Below the pieces are notes generated by a model. That model saw nothing but the letters and a program-made list of their open reading frames with translations, was not told the origin of the DNA and ran no database searches. Below, piece by piece: positions 7,854 through 15,249 of a DNA stretch of 42,228 bases (within the stretch, counting starts at the first letter, position 1; each line of letters opens with the position of its first letter). A program made the position numbers and the translations under genes. This DNA comes from Actinophytocola sp. (GTDB lineage Bacteria > Actinomycetota > Actinomycetes > Mycobacteriales > Pseudonocardiaceae). The DNA is taken from NCBI RefSeq assembly GCF_009379765.1, contig NZ_WHTD01000061.1, positions 1 through 42,228 on the forward strand, in the 5' to 3' direction.

Positions 7854-7902
7854 TGGCAGGATATTGCCGCACAAGGTCCGCTCTGCCACTGTTGGCAGGA
7901 AT
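7854..7902. promoter_or_regulatory. AdpA-type boxes and short palindrome between divergent genes
   Basis: Two direct copies of TGGCAGGA lie at 7854-7861 and 7893-7900, read as TGGCAGGATA and TGGCAGGAAT. Against the published AdpA consensus TGGCSNGWWY they match 8 and 9 of 10 positions. The second copy also forms CTGCCA-N4-TGGCAG with 7883-7888. They sit between the AdpA-like gene (start 7839, minus) and the small membrane protein (start 7926, plus), so they could control both. Function is inferred from the match and the position. Confidence 0.5.
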
Positions 7903-7925
7903 ACGTCCAGCGCAAACTTAGTGCC

Positions 7926-8105
7926 ATGGAACTCCTCATCACCGCCATCGTCATCGGACTCGTCATCTACGGCCTGGAGCGCAACCGCGTCCGGCAGGCC
8001 AACCAACCCAACGCCCACCTGGCCGGCAGCACGGACATCGTGGACCGCGACACCGAGCGCATCAGTTGCGAACTCCTGTTCCGCGACCCCACCGTTCGCC
8101 CCTGA
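7926..8105 (+). CDS. 59-residue single-pass membrane protein
   Basis: A short gene with an ATG start encodes 59 residues. An N-terminal hydrophobic helix (residues 2-17, rich in Leu and Ile) is followed by a basic stretch (Glu-Arg-Asn-Arg-Val-Arg) and a polar acidic tail with one cysteine. That layout fits a bitopic membrane protein with the tail in the cytoplasm. It is divergent from the AdpA-like gene and shares its 86-base promoter region. No clear ribosome site is visible before the ATG, so a leaderless transcript is possible. I do not recognise a family. The composition and GC-rich third positions look coding. Confidence 0.62.
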   Translation: MELLITAIVIGLVIYGLERNRVRQANQPNAHLAGSTDIVDRDTERISCELLFRDPTVRP

Positions 8106-8108
8106 TGC

Positions 8109-8153
8109 CCCGCGAGTCCAACCTTCAGGACCCGCGAGTTCAACACTCAGGAC
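8109..8153 (+). repeat. 22-bp direct repeat, two copies (family A)
   Basis: Two adjacent copies of a roughly 22-bp unit containing CCGCGAGTYCAAC followed by a variable NNTCAGGA. They begin 3 bases after the stop codon of the small membrane protein. The same unit occurs at 10144-10222 in inverse orientation and at 24102-24170. Copies are head to tail with no spacers. Confidence 0.85.
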
Positions 8154-8171
8154 AACCGACCGGCCCGGCCG

Positions 8172-8936
8172 CTACGCCGCGAACCTCCGTCGACGCAATG
8201 CTTCTCGGATCTCGGCGTGCAGCCGGGCCGGTTCGCGTAGATCGTCGGCGTCGGCTCTCAGCACGATCCACCCACGCCGCTCGAGGTCGGCCTGGCGCGC
8301 GGCGTCCGCCTCCGCTCGATCCACGTGAGCCGCATGGCCGTCGTACTCGACCGCCACCCGTGCCTCGTCCCAAGCGAAATCCAGCCGATACCGCTCCCGG
8401 CCTTCCAGGTCCATGACCGGCCACTGCTGTCGGGGGATCGGCAGACCGTCGTCGAAGAAGCCGAGCAGCAGCCAACTCTCCGCGGGAGACTCGGCCAGCC
8501 CGGTGGCCAGGAGAAGCAAGATCTCCCCTCGCCGCCGACCGCGCGGATCGCGTCGGGTCAGGATCCGGTTCAGCACCTCCGCCCGGAATCCTTCTTCGGA
8601 CAATACGATCGCTTGGTCCGCGCACGCGAGCGCGGCACGTCGCGACGCCCGACAGAGCAGCTCGGCTATCGCACAGTCGAACGCGTGCACCCGGAGACCA
8701 TCCAGCCCGACGACATCCTGCTCCTCGAACAGGCCCTGGTGAACGACGAGACCGCCAGCCCTGCGGACCGGCCGGTCATAGCCGACCAACAGATGCACCT
8801 CGCCTGCATCGGCAGCGGTGCACCCGAACAGCAACGCGGCGGTGTGGCTGGCGAGAACCGCCCGCCCGCCGACCTGTAACAGCGCCGCGGCGGCGCGAGT
8901 TCGAAGGTCCAGCCGGCGCTCCCGACTTACGAGCAC
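8172..8936 (-). CDS. DUF559-type endonuclease-like protein, N-terminus uncertain
   Basis: From residue about 15 on, the protein looks like the actinobacterial group with an AbiEi-like middle part and a C-terminal DUF559 (Vsr-like nuclease fold) domain. The segment Leu-Asp-Phe-Ala-Trp near residue 190 and Val-Ala-Val-Glu-Tyr-Asp-Gly near residue 200 supply the acidic nuclease residues. Related proteins normally have a winged-helix domain of 50-60 residues in front. Here the only in-frame upstream sequence (to 9119) is Gly/Arg/Cys-rich and looks non-coding, while a neighbouring frame holds a short Met-Val-Ser-Thr-Pro stretch. I place the start at GTG 8936, giving 254 residues; GTG 9002 is an alternative. 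The DNA-binding domain is probably lost or frameshifted. Activity unknown. Confidence 0.6.
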   Translation of the reverse strand: MLVSRERRLDLRTRAAAALLQVGGRAVLASHTAALLFGCTAADAGEVHLLVGYDRPVRRAGGLVVHQGLFEEQDVVGLDGLRVHAFDCAIAELLCRASRRAALACADQAIVLSEEGFRAEVLNRILTRRDPRGRRRGEILLLLATGLAESPAESWLLLGFFDDGLPIPRQQWPVMDLEGRERYRLDFAWDEARVAVEYDGHAAHVDRAEADAARQADLERRGWIVLRADADDLREPARLHAEIREALRRRRFAA

Positions 8937-9225
8937 TCCGCGGGCCGCACGGACACCGACCTCACCGCCGCCCGCACGGCGGGTGTCGACACCATCCGCC
9001 ACCGCCGCCCGACCACCTCGCCCGCCGCCGACCCGGCAGCAGCACCGCCGCCGCCCAGTCCCTGGTTCGACACACTGTCCACGCCAGCGAAGACGGACCG
9101 GCCACAACAATAAGCACACTCACACGCCCGCCAGCCCACCCCGAGCCGCCACCGCAAACCGCACTGATACTGCAAGGGCAGTCACATGGTTGGGCTCAGC
9201 GCCCGACCTGCGGCATACGCGGATG

Positions 9226-9540
9226 TCACGCTTGTCGCATCCGGATTCGCCGGATCTCCTGAAGCAGGAGCCGGATGTCTTCCGGAGCGTGGCCGAGGAG
9301 GTCGGTGACCGCGTCTAGCCGCGGATCGGGAGAGGACCACCGACCGTCGCCGACATGAACGTCAACGTACATCTCGTGATCGACCTCCAGGTCGGCGTCG
9401 CCGACCTGGACGAAGCTGCTACCGCCGATCGCATGCCGGGTTTCCAGGAACACGGTCCACGGTGCCGGAGCCACCTCGAGCGCCTTCTTCACGCGTTGCT
9501 CGATCTCGTCGATGTCAGCATCGGACAACCTGTCAGCCAT
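9226..9540 (-). CDS. Hypothetical protein, 104 residues
   Basis: The ATG at 9540 opens a 104-residue acidic protein. It begins with a helix (Asp-Ala-Asp-Ile-Asp-Glu-Ile-Glu-Gln) and then a Pro-Ala-Pro-Trp-Thr-Val segment. This resembles the opening of small actinobacterial and phage proteins that carry an x-Pro-Gly-Pro-Trp motif (Ea22-like proteins are one such group). A C-terminal helix rich in Leu, Ile and Arg follows. I do not assign a function. It lies between a worn DUF559 gene and an integrase remnant, so it may be accessory cargo. A longer in-frame upstream reading to 10074 runs antisense to the integrase remnant and is rejected. Confidence 0.6.
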   Translation of the reverse strand: MADRLSDADIDEIEQRVKKALEVAPAPWTVFLETRHAIGGSSFVQVGDADLEVDHEMYVDVHVGDGRWSSPDPRLDAVTDLLGHAPEDIRLLLQEIRRIRMRQA

Positions 9541-9705
9541 GCGGCCATGATGCCATCCGTTCGACGGGCCGAACTCGCTCATCGGCAGAAGAGGGCGTTG
9601 AGCTGACCAGTTTGTGGCTCTGGGCGGCTCGCTGGAGTCGCGAGCAACGTCTCTCGGGTGCGCCTGGCTACCGCCATCGGCGTGTCGGCTTGCTTGGTGC
9701 AGAGA

Positions 9706-10041
9706 AACTTCCGCCATTGCAAGCTCGCCCTGGGCGACTGCTACCGGCCCTACGGCACCGACTGCCCGCACGAACACGCCTGCGTTCGCTGCCCCATGAT
9801 GCGCATGGACCCCCACCAACTGCCCCGGCTGGTCGCCATCGAACACGACACCCACCGACTGCTCACCGAAGCCACCACCAACAGGTGGGTCGGCGAGATC
9901 GCCGGCTTGGAAGTCACGCTCCAACGAATCCAGGACAAGAAAGCCCAGGTCGAGCGCATCCAAGCCACGACCGCAACCAACACCCCGGTCTGGCTCGCTC
10001 TCGAACCACCAGCAACCGCCAGCGCGCCACCCACTCCCTGA
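9706..10041 (+). pseudogene. C-terminal remnant of an actinobacterial tyrosine integrase-like protein
   Basis: The readable stretch of about 111 residues carries the Cys-His tail typical of a group of large actinobacterial site-specific recombinases. It has an Ala-Leu-Gly-Asp-Cys opening, then Tyr-Gly-Thr-Asp-Cys-Pro-His-Glu-His-Ala-Cys-Val-Arg-Cys-Pro, and a Trp-Val-Gly-Glu-Ile-Ala-Gly-Leu-Glu coiled helix. The catalytic core (Arg, His-x-x-Arg, Tyr) that should lie about 200 residues upstream is absent: the bases before 9706 do not continue it in any frame. An in-frame GTG at 9658 exists but the added residues do not look like the family. It is a decayed mobile-element remnant. Confidence 0.72.
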
Positions 10042-10143
10042 CGAGAAACCACTCGTTTCGTTCCTCATAGACACCCCCGTCTGACCTCGGTTAGTGCAGT
10101 CAATAAGCCAACTCGGCCAACTGTGGATAACTGACCGGAGTGC

Positions 10144-10222
10144 ACAACTCGCGGGTCCCGAGCGTTGGACTCGCGGGTTCTGGGCGTTGGACTCGCGGGT
10201 TCTGGGGGTTGGACTCGCGGGG
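10144..10222 (-). repeat. 22-bp direct repeat, about four copies (family A, inverse)
   Basis: Four head-to-tail units built on GTTGGACTCGCGGGT, the reverse complement of the unit at 8109 and 24102, with a variable TCTGGGS linker. They end about 40 bases before the palindrome of the next promoter. The whole gap 10042-10304 holds only this array, an AT-richer stretch near 10080-10130 and the promoter region of the SDR gene. Confidence 0.85.
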
Positions 10223-10263
10223 GTGGGGTTGCGGTTTGTTGGGGGTGGCTGGGATGCTGCTAA

Positions 10264-10281
10264 ACATTCCTGCTGGAATGT
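10264..10281. promoter_or_regulatory. Palindromic operator candidate before the SDR gene
   Basis: Perfect 7-bp arms ACATTCC-N4-GGAATGT, centred about 32 bases before the ATG at 10305, in an AT-rich island within GC-rich DNA. The size and form suit a TetR-type repressor. No regulator gene lies next to it, and the identity of the binder is unknown. Confidence 0.5.
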
Positions 10282-10304
10282 ATGTGTCTACGTCGGGAGA
10301 TGTG

Positions 10305-11171
10305 ATGGCTCGTCAGCCCCGCTCGTTGGCCGGGAAGATCGTCGCGATCACCGGGGGTGGGCGCGGGATCGGGGCCGCCACCGCCGCGGCGCTCGTCGCG
10401 CAGGGAGCCAAGGTCGCCATCGGGGACCTGGACCTCGACGTGGCCAAGGCGACCGCGGACAAGCTCGGCGGGGACACCGTCGCGTTCCCGCTCGACGTCA
10501 CCGACCGGTCGGGGTTCACCAAGTTCCTCGAGGAGGTCGAGGGCCGGCTCGGCCCCATCGACATCCTGATCAACAACGCCGGGATCATGCCGCTCGGCCG
10601 GTTCGAGGACGAGTCCGACCGCTCGACGACCCACCAGCTGGAGATCAACCTGCACGCCGTCATCCACGGCACCCGCGAGGCGGTCAAACGCATGCGACCG
10701 CGCAAGTCCGGCCACATCGTCAACATCGCCTCGGCCGCCGGCAAGGCGGGCTTCCCCGGCGGGGCGACCTACTGCGCCACCAAGCACGGCGTCGTCGGCC
10801 TGTCCGAGGCCGTCCGGATGGAGCTGCGCGGCTCCGGCGTCGACCTGTCCGTCGTCATGCCGGCGATCGTCCGCACCGAGCTCGCCAGCGGCCTGAAGGA
10901 GGCCCGCTTCTTCAAGTCCGTCGAGGCCACCGACGTCGCGAACGCCATCGTGAGGGCGCTCAAGAAGCCCCGGTTCGACGTCTACGTCCCAGCCTCGCTC
11001 GACGCGATGAACCGCATCACCCGGCTGATGCCCCGGTCCGTCGCCGAGTGGATCGTGCGCTCCCTCAAGGGCGACCAGATCCTCTTCGACGCCGAGCGCG
11101 ACGCCCGCAAGGACTACGAGGCCCGCGCCGCCGCCAGCGCCCCCACCACCGACAGGGAGAACGCCGGATGA
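10305..11171 (+). CDS. Short-chain dehydrogenase/reductase
   Basis: The 288-residue classical SDR has the cofactor motif Thr-Gly-Gly-Gly-Arg-Gly-Ile-Gly (about residues 15-22), Asn-Asn-Ala-Gly (near 90), catalytic Ser in Ile-Ala-Ser-Ala (near 143) and Tyr-x-x-x-Lys in Tyr-Cys-Ala-Thr-Lys (near 157). An Asp follows strand beta-2, which favours NAD(H). The tail beyond residue 230 (Arg-Ile-Thr-Arg-Leu-Met-Pro) is longer than in minimal SDRs and may be membrane-associating. ATG 10305 is preceded by a GGGAG site. The stop overlaps the ATG of the aldehyde dehydrogenase (ATGA), so the two form a unit, perhaps oxidising an alcohol to an aldehyde and then to an acid. Substrate unknown. Confidence 0.88.
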   Translation: MARQPRSLAGKIVAITGGGRGIGAATAAALVAQGAKVAIGDLDLDVAKATADKLGGDTVAFPLDVTDRSGFTKFLEEVEGRLGPIDILINNAGIMPLGRFEDESDRSTTHQLEINLHAVIHGTREAVKRMRPRKSGHIVNIASAAGKAGFPGGATYCATKHGVVGLSEAVRMELRGSGVDLSVVMPAIVRTELASGLKEARFFKSVEATDVANAIVRALKKPRFDVYVPASLDAMNRITRLMPRSVAEWIVRSLKGDQILFDAERDARKDYEARAAASAPTTDRENAG

Positions 11172-12715
11172 GGCCGGGCGCGCTCACCGACGACCTGCTC
11201 GACCGCCTCCGCACCCGGGTCACCGCGGGCGACGCCACGTACACGAGCACCGCCGTGTTCACCGGCGGCGAGCTGGCCACCCTGCCCGAGTCGACGACCG
11301 GCGACGTCACCACCGCGTTCGAGCGCGCGACCCGCGCTCAGCAGGCCTGGGCCGCGGCCGACCTGAGCGCCAGGCTGCCCGTATTCGAGCGGTTCCACGA
11401 CCTCCTGCTCAAGAACCGTGACACCGTCGCCGACCTGATCCAGGCCGAGACCGGCAAGTCCCGCCGCGACGCGTTCGAGGAGCTCTGCGAGCCCGCGCTC
11501 GTCACCAGCTACTACCTGCGCACCGCGCCGAAGCTGCTCAGGCCGAGGAAGCGCGCCGGCCTCATGCCCGGCGCCATCGGCGCGGCGGAACACCGCCGGC
11601 CCAAAGGCGTCGTCGGCATCATCTCGCCGTGGAACTACCCGTTCGCGCTCGCGCTCGGCGACCTCATCCCGGCCCTCGTCGCCGGCAACGCCGTCGTGCT
11701 CAAGCCGGACAGCCAGACCGCGCTCAGCCCGCTCTACGGCGCCGAGCTCCTCTACCGGGCCGGCCTCCCCGAAGACCTCCTGCAGGTCGTGCTCGGCGAC
11801 GGCCCCACGATCGGCGGCGCGGTCGTCGACACCTGCGACTACATCGGCTTCACCGGCTCCACCCGCACCGGCACCCAGATCGCCGAGCGCGCCGGCAAGC
11901 GGCTCGTCGGCTGCTCGCTCGAGCTGGGCGGCAAGAACCCGATGCTCGTGCTCGACGACGTCAAGATCGCCGCGACGGCGAAGAACGCCGTGCGCGGCTG
12001 CTTCGCCAACGCGGGCCAGCTGTGCCTGTCGATCGAGCGGATCTACGTGCACGACTCGATCTTCGACTCCTTCGCCGAGGCGTTCGTCGCCGAGACCGGC
12101 AAGCTGCGCCTGTCGGCCGGCTACGACTACGGCGCCGACATCGGCTCGCTCACCTCCCAGCGCGCGCTGAAGACCGTGGCCGAGCACGTCGACGACGCCC
12201 GCGCGAAAGGCGCGACCGTGCTCACCGGCGGCCGCCCGCGACCGGACCTCGGCCCGTTCTTCTACGAGCCGACCGTGCTCACCGACGTCACGCCCGAGAT
12301 GCTCTGCCACGCGGCGGAGACGTTCGGCCCGGTCGTGTCGCTGTACCCGTTCGCCTCCGACGAGGAGGCCGTCGCGCTCGCCAACCAGACCGAGTACGGG
12401 CTGAACGCCAGCGTCTTCGGTCGCGACCGGACCCGCGCGGCGGCGGTCGGCACCCGGCTGCGCACCGGCACGGTCAACATCAACGACGGGTACGCCTCGG
12501 CCTACGGCAGCACCGACGCGCCGATGGGCGGCATGGGTGTCTCCGGCCTCGGCCGCCGGCACGGCGCCGAGGGTCTGCTCAAGTACACCGAGGCGCAAAC
12601 GATTGCGACCCAACGCGTCACCGTGCTGAACCCGCCAAGGTGGGTGCCGTATGGCCTGTACACCAAGGTCATGGCCGCGTCGCTGCGGCTGATGCGCCGG
12701 ATCGGGCTCAGGTAG
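11168..12715 (+). CDS. gabD2: Succinic-semialdehyde dehydrogenase-like aldehyde dehydrogenase
   Basis: The 515-residue ALDH-superfamily enzyme has catalytic Cys286 (Gly-Gln-Leu-Cys) and general-base Glu252 (Leu-Glu-Leu-Gly-Gly-Lys). The Rossmann segment Gly-Phe-Thr-Gly-Ser lies near residue 227 and the Pro-Trp-Asn-Tyr-Pro loop near 156. The N-terminal half, with Ala-Thr-Leu-Pro-Glu-Ser-Thr followed by an Ala-Phe-Glu-Arg-Ala helix, resembles mycobacterial GabD2. The family oxidises aldehydes to acids with NAD(P). Semialdehyde specificity is only by resemblance; the SDR partner and the beta-oxidation block downstream suggest a longer-chain or ring-derived aldehyde is possible. It is translationally coupled to the SDR. 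The symbol follows resemblance, not proof. Confidence 0.82.
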   Translation: MRPGALTDDLLDRLRTRVTAGDATYTSTAVFTGGELATLPESTTGDVTTAFERATRAQQAWAAADLSARLPVFERFHDLLLKNRDTVADLIQAETGKSRRDAFEELCEPALVTSYYLRTAPKLLRPRKRAGLMPGAIGAAEHRRPKGVVGIISPWNYPFALALGDLIPALVAGNAVVLKPDSQTALSPLYGAELLYRAGLPEDLLQVVLGDGPTIGGAVVDTCDYIGFTGSTRTGTQIAERAGKRLVGCSLELGGKNPMLVLDDVKIAATAKNAVRGCFANAGQLCLSIERIYVHDSIFDSFAEAFVAETGKLRLSAGYDYGADIGSLTSQRALKTVAEHVDDARAKGATVLTGGRPRPDLGPFFYEPTVLTDVTPEMLCHAAETFGPVVSLYPFASDEEAVALANQTEYGLNASVFGRDRTRAAAVGTRLRTGTVNINDGYASAYGSTDAPMGGMGVSGLGRRHGAEGLLKYTEAQTIATQRVTVLNPPRWVPYGLYTKVMAASLRLMRRIGLR

Positions 12716-12724
12716 CTCTAGAAA

Positions 12725-12748
12725 AACATACAATCGTGTTGGTATGTT
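12725..12748. promoter_or_regulatory. Palindromic operator candidate before the thiolase operon
   Basis: Arms AACATAC and GTATGTT are separated by 10 bases that keep partial symmetry. The right arm ends 6 bases before the ATG at 12755, leaving almost no leader, so a bound protein would block initiation. It lies only 9 bases after the stop of the aldehyde dehydrogenase, marking the start of a separately controlled unit. It shares the AACAT half-site core with the palindrome at 10264 but with wider spacing. A TetR-family repressor of fatty-acid or sterol catabolism is the natural guess. Confidence 0.5.
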
Positions 12749-12754
12749 GCCAGC

Positions 12755-13945
12755 ATGGTTGCCAGGACGTTCGTCGTCGGTGTCGGGATGACCAAGTTCG
12801 AGAAGCCGGGCGCCCGGGAGTGGGACTACCCGGACATGGCCCGCGAGTCCGGCTCGAAGGCCCTCGAGGACGCGGGCATCCCGTACGCGGAGGTCGAGCA
12901 GGCCTACGTCGGCTACGTCTACGGCGAGTCGACGTCGGGCCAGCGCGCGGTCTACGAGCTGGGCCTCACCGGCATCCCGGTGGTCAACGTCAACAACAAC
13001 TGCGCCACCAGGTCGACCGCGCTCTTCCTCGCCGCGCAAGCGGTTCGCGGCGGCGCCGTGGACTGCGCGCTGGCACTCGGCTTCGAGAAGATGCGGCGCG
13101 GCTCGCTCTCCGCCACCTTCGACGACCGCGCGCAGCCCCTCGCGAAGCACCTGCTCGCGCTCGCCGAGCTGCACGAGTTCGCGATGCCGCCGGCGCCCTA
13201 CATGTTCGGCGCCGCGGGCCGCGAGCACATGGCGCACTACGGCACGACGCCGGAGCAGTTCGCCAGGATCGGCGAGAAGAACCACCGGCACTCGGCGAAC
13301 AACCCGTACGCGCAGTTCCAGGACGTCTACTCGCTGGCGGAGATACAGAGCGCGAAGGTGATCTACGAGCCGCTCACCAAGCTGCAATGCTCGCCCACCT
13401 CGGACGGCTCCGGCGCGGCGGTCGTCGCGAGCGAGCGGTTCGTCGAGCGGCACGGACTCGCGCACCAGGCGGTCGAGATCGTCGGCCAGGCCATGACGAC
13501 CGACGGGCCGGAGACCTTCGCCGACCCGAGCGCGATCTCGTTGGTAGGCGCCGAGATGACCCGCGCGGCCGCCAGGAAGGTCTACGACCAGGCCGGCTTC
13601 GACGCGCACGACGTGCAGGTGATCGAGCTGCACGACTGCTTCTCCACCAACGAGCTCATCACCTACGAGGCGCTCGGGCTGTGCGCGGAGGGGGAGGGCG
13701 GCAAGCTCGTCGACGCGAACGACACCACCTACGGCGGGCGCTGGGTGGTCAACCCGTCCGGCGGGCTGATCTCCAAGGGCCACCCGCTCGGCGCGACCGG
13801 CCTGGCCCAGTGTGCCGAGCTCACCTGGCAGCTGCGCGGCACCGCGGGCCCGCGCCAGGTCGACGGCGTCAACGCCGCGCTGCAGCACAACATCGGCCTC
13901 GGCGGCGCGGCCGTCGTCACCGCCTACCAGCGCGCCGAACGGTGA
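12755..13945 (+). CDS. Thiolase-like lipid-transfer protein (SCP-x/Ltp type)
   Basis: The 396-residue thiolase-fold protein is of the SCP-x/Ltp group. It has the nucleophile Cys83 (Asn-Asn-Cys-Ala-Thr-Arg-Ser), His293-Asp-Cys295 of the His-Asp-Cys-Phe motif, and His343 in Gly-His-Pro-Leu-Gly-Ala-Thr-Gly. All thiolysis residues appear present, so an active 3-ketoacyl-CoA thiolase is likely. Related Ltp proteins in actinobacteria act on sterol side chains, some as aldolases with a DUF35 partner; no DUF35 gene is seen here. First gene of a five-gene unit, 11 bases before the SRPBCC gene. ATG 12755 has no strong ribosome site, fitting a leaderless or near-leaderless message. Confidence 0.88.
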   Translation: MVARTFVVGVGMTKFEKPGAREWDYPDMARESGSKALEDAGIPYAEVEQAYVGYVYGESTSGQRAVYELGLTGIPVVNVNNNCATRSTALFLAAQAVRGGAVDCALALGFEKMRRGSLSATFDDRAQPLAKHLLALAELHEFAMPPAPYMFGAAGREHMAHYGTTPEQFARIGEKNHRHSANNPYAQFQDVYSLAEIQSAKVIYEPLTKLQCSPTSDGSGAAVVASERFVERHGLAHQAVEIVGQAMTTDGPETFADPSAISLVGAEMTRAAARKVYDQAGFDAHDVQVIELHDCFSTNELITYEALGLCAEGEGGKLVDANDTTYGGRWVVNPSGGLISKGHPLGATGLAQCAELTWQLRGTAGPRQVDGVNAALQHNIGLGGAAVVTAYQRAER

Positions 13946-13956
13946 GGGAGAACCAC

Positions 13957-14388
13957 ATGGCACAGGTGACCGCGACCGTCGACTTCCCGGCGCCGCCGGA
14001 CGAGGTCTGGCCGCTGATGGCCGACCCGCGGCGCTACGAGGACTGGCTGACCATCCACCAGGGCTGGCGCGGCGAGCTGCCCGAGGAGCTGTCGGTCGGT
14101 GCGAAGCTCACCGAGATCGTCACCGTGCTGGGCATGGCCAACAAGATCGAGTGGACGGTCGAGGAGTACCGGGTGCCGACCGCGGTGAGGATCTGCGGCA
14201 CCGGCATGGCAGGCGCCCAGGTGTCGTTCACGCTGTCCGTCGAACCGAGCGGGGCGGGCTCGAGGGCGGCGATCGACGCGGAGTTCACCGGGCAGCTGGT
14301 GGTCGGCGCGATCGGCGCGGCGGTGGCGAAGCAGAGCAAGAAGGAGCTGGACGCCTCCCTCGCGAAGCTGGCTGATCTCGTTGGCTGA
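13957..14388 (+). CDS. SRPBCC family protein of the beta-oxidation operon
   Basis: The 143-residue protein has the SRPBCC/polyketide-cyclase-2 pattern: an Ala-Pro-Pro-Asp-Glu-Val-Trp helix start near residue 9, an Asp-Pro-Arg-Arg-Tyr-Glu-Asp-Trp segment near 25, alternating strands, and a long C-terminal helix. A GAGGGAGAA site precedes ATG 13957. Its end overlaps the TTG start of the hydratase by 8 bases. Position between a thiolase and a hydratase suggests it binds a CoA-linked or hydrophobic intermediate. No catalytic residue is recognisable, and binding or delivery is inference. Confidence 0.83.
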   Translation: MAQVTATVDFPAPPDEVWPLMADPRRYEDWLTIHQGWRGELPEELSVGAKLTEIVTVLGMANKIEWTVEEYRVPTAVRICGTGMAGAQVSFTLSVEPSGAGSRAAIDAEFTGQLVVGAIGAAVAKQSKKELDASLAKLADLVG

Positions 14389-15238
14389 CAACGAGATCGA
14401 CACCGAGAGCGACGCGGGGTTCGACGCGGGCGGGGTCGGGGTCTGGACCGACGAGGACGACTTCGAGGTCACCAGGGAGCGGATGATCGCCTACGCCGAG
14501 GCGACCAACGACCCGATCGACGCGCACCGGACCGGCGAGGTCGCACCGCCGGTGTTCGCGATCGTGCCGGTGTTCAACGCGCTCCTGCCGGCGGTGCTGT
14601 CGGTGGCGCCGGTCGAGGCGGCCATCCGGATCGTGCACGGCGAGCAGGACTTCCTGTTCCACCGCCCGATCCGGGCCGGCGACGTGCTGACCTCGCGGGC
14701 CCGGCCGATCGGGTTCGCCGGGAAACCCAGCGGCAGCACGGTGACCGTGCACATCGAGAGCCGTGACGCGAACCACGAGCTGGTCAACGAGCAGTGGGTC
14801 ACCTCGTTCTTCCGCAACGTCGACGCGGGCGCGACGGTCGGTGACCCGGCCCCGGCGCACGACGTCGGCACGGCCGGCGCACCGGTCGCCGACGTCCGGG
14901 CGCACGTGGACGAGGACCAGACGTTCCGCTACTCCCCCGCGGCCGGCGACCCGATGCCGATCCACCTCGACGAGGACATCGCGAAGCTCGCCGGCCTGCC
15001 CGGGATCATCGCGCACGGCCTGTGCATGCTGGCGTTCACCTCGTGGGCGGTGCTCACCGAGGTCGCCGGCGGCCGCACGGATCGCCTGCGGCGTCTGGCC
15101 GTGCGCTTCGCCAAGCCGGTCCTGCCCGGTCAGGACCTCACGACGTCCATCTGGGACGCCGGGGACGGCCGCTACGCCTACGAGTCGACCGTCGGCGACA
15201 CCGTGGTCATCAAGAACGGCCTGGCCGAGATCGTCTAG
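14381..15238 (+). CDS. Double-hotdog MaoC-type enoyl-CoA hydratase
   Basis: The 285-residue protein has an N-terminal FAS1-like dehydratase hotdog (about 20-150) and a C-terminal MaoC hotdog (about 165-285). The hydratase-2 motif is clear: Asp190-Pro-Met-Pro-Ile-His195 followed by Gly-Ile-Ile-Ala-His-Gly. It would hydrate trans-2-enoyl-CoA to the (R)-3-hydroxyacyl-CoA, which matches the MFE-2-like SDR downstream. I chose TTG 14381 because the domain starts soon after it and the overlap with the SRPBCC gene suggests coupling; no ATG is better placed. The N-terminal hotdog lacks the Asp/His pair, as is usual for this two-domain type. Confidence 0.87.
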   Translation: MADNEIDTESDAGFDAGGVGVWTDEDDFEVTRERMIAYAEATNDPIDAHRTGEVAPPVFAIVPVFNALLPAVLSVAPVEAAIRIVHGEQDFLFHRPIRAGDVLTSRARPIGFAGKPSGSTVTVHIESRDANHELVNEQWVTSFFRNVDAGATVGDPAPAHDVGTAGAPVADVRAHVDEDQTFRYSPAAGDPMPIHLDEDIAKLAGLPGIIAHGLCMLAFTSWAVLTEVAGGRTDRLRRLAVRFAKPVLPGQDLTTSIWDAGDGRYAYESTVGDTVVIKNGLAEIV

Positions 15239-15249
15239 AGAGGACAGTC

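Noticed and set aside
9658..10041. Functional integrase or excisionase gene
   Set aside because: Only the C-terminal Cys/His tail is present; the catalytic core is missing.
11114..13963. Long minus-strand reading (949 codons) under the aldehyde dehydrogenase and thiolase
   Set aside because: Antisense shadow of two clear enzymes; no ribosome site or family.
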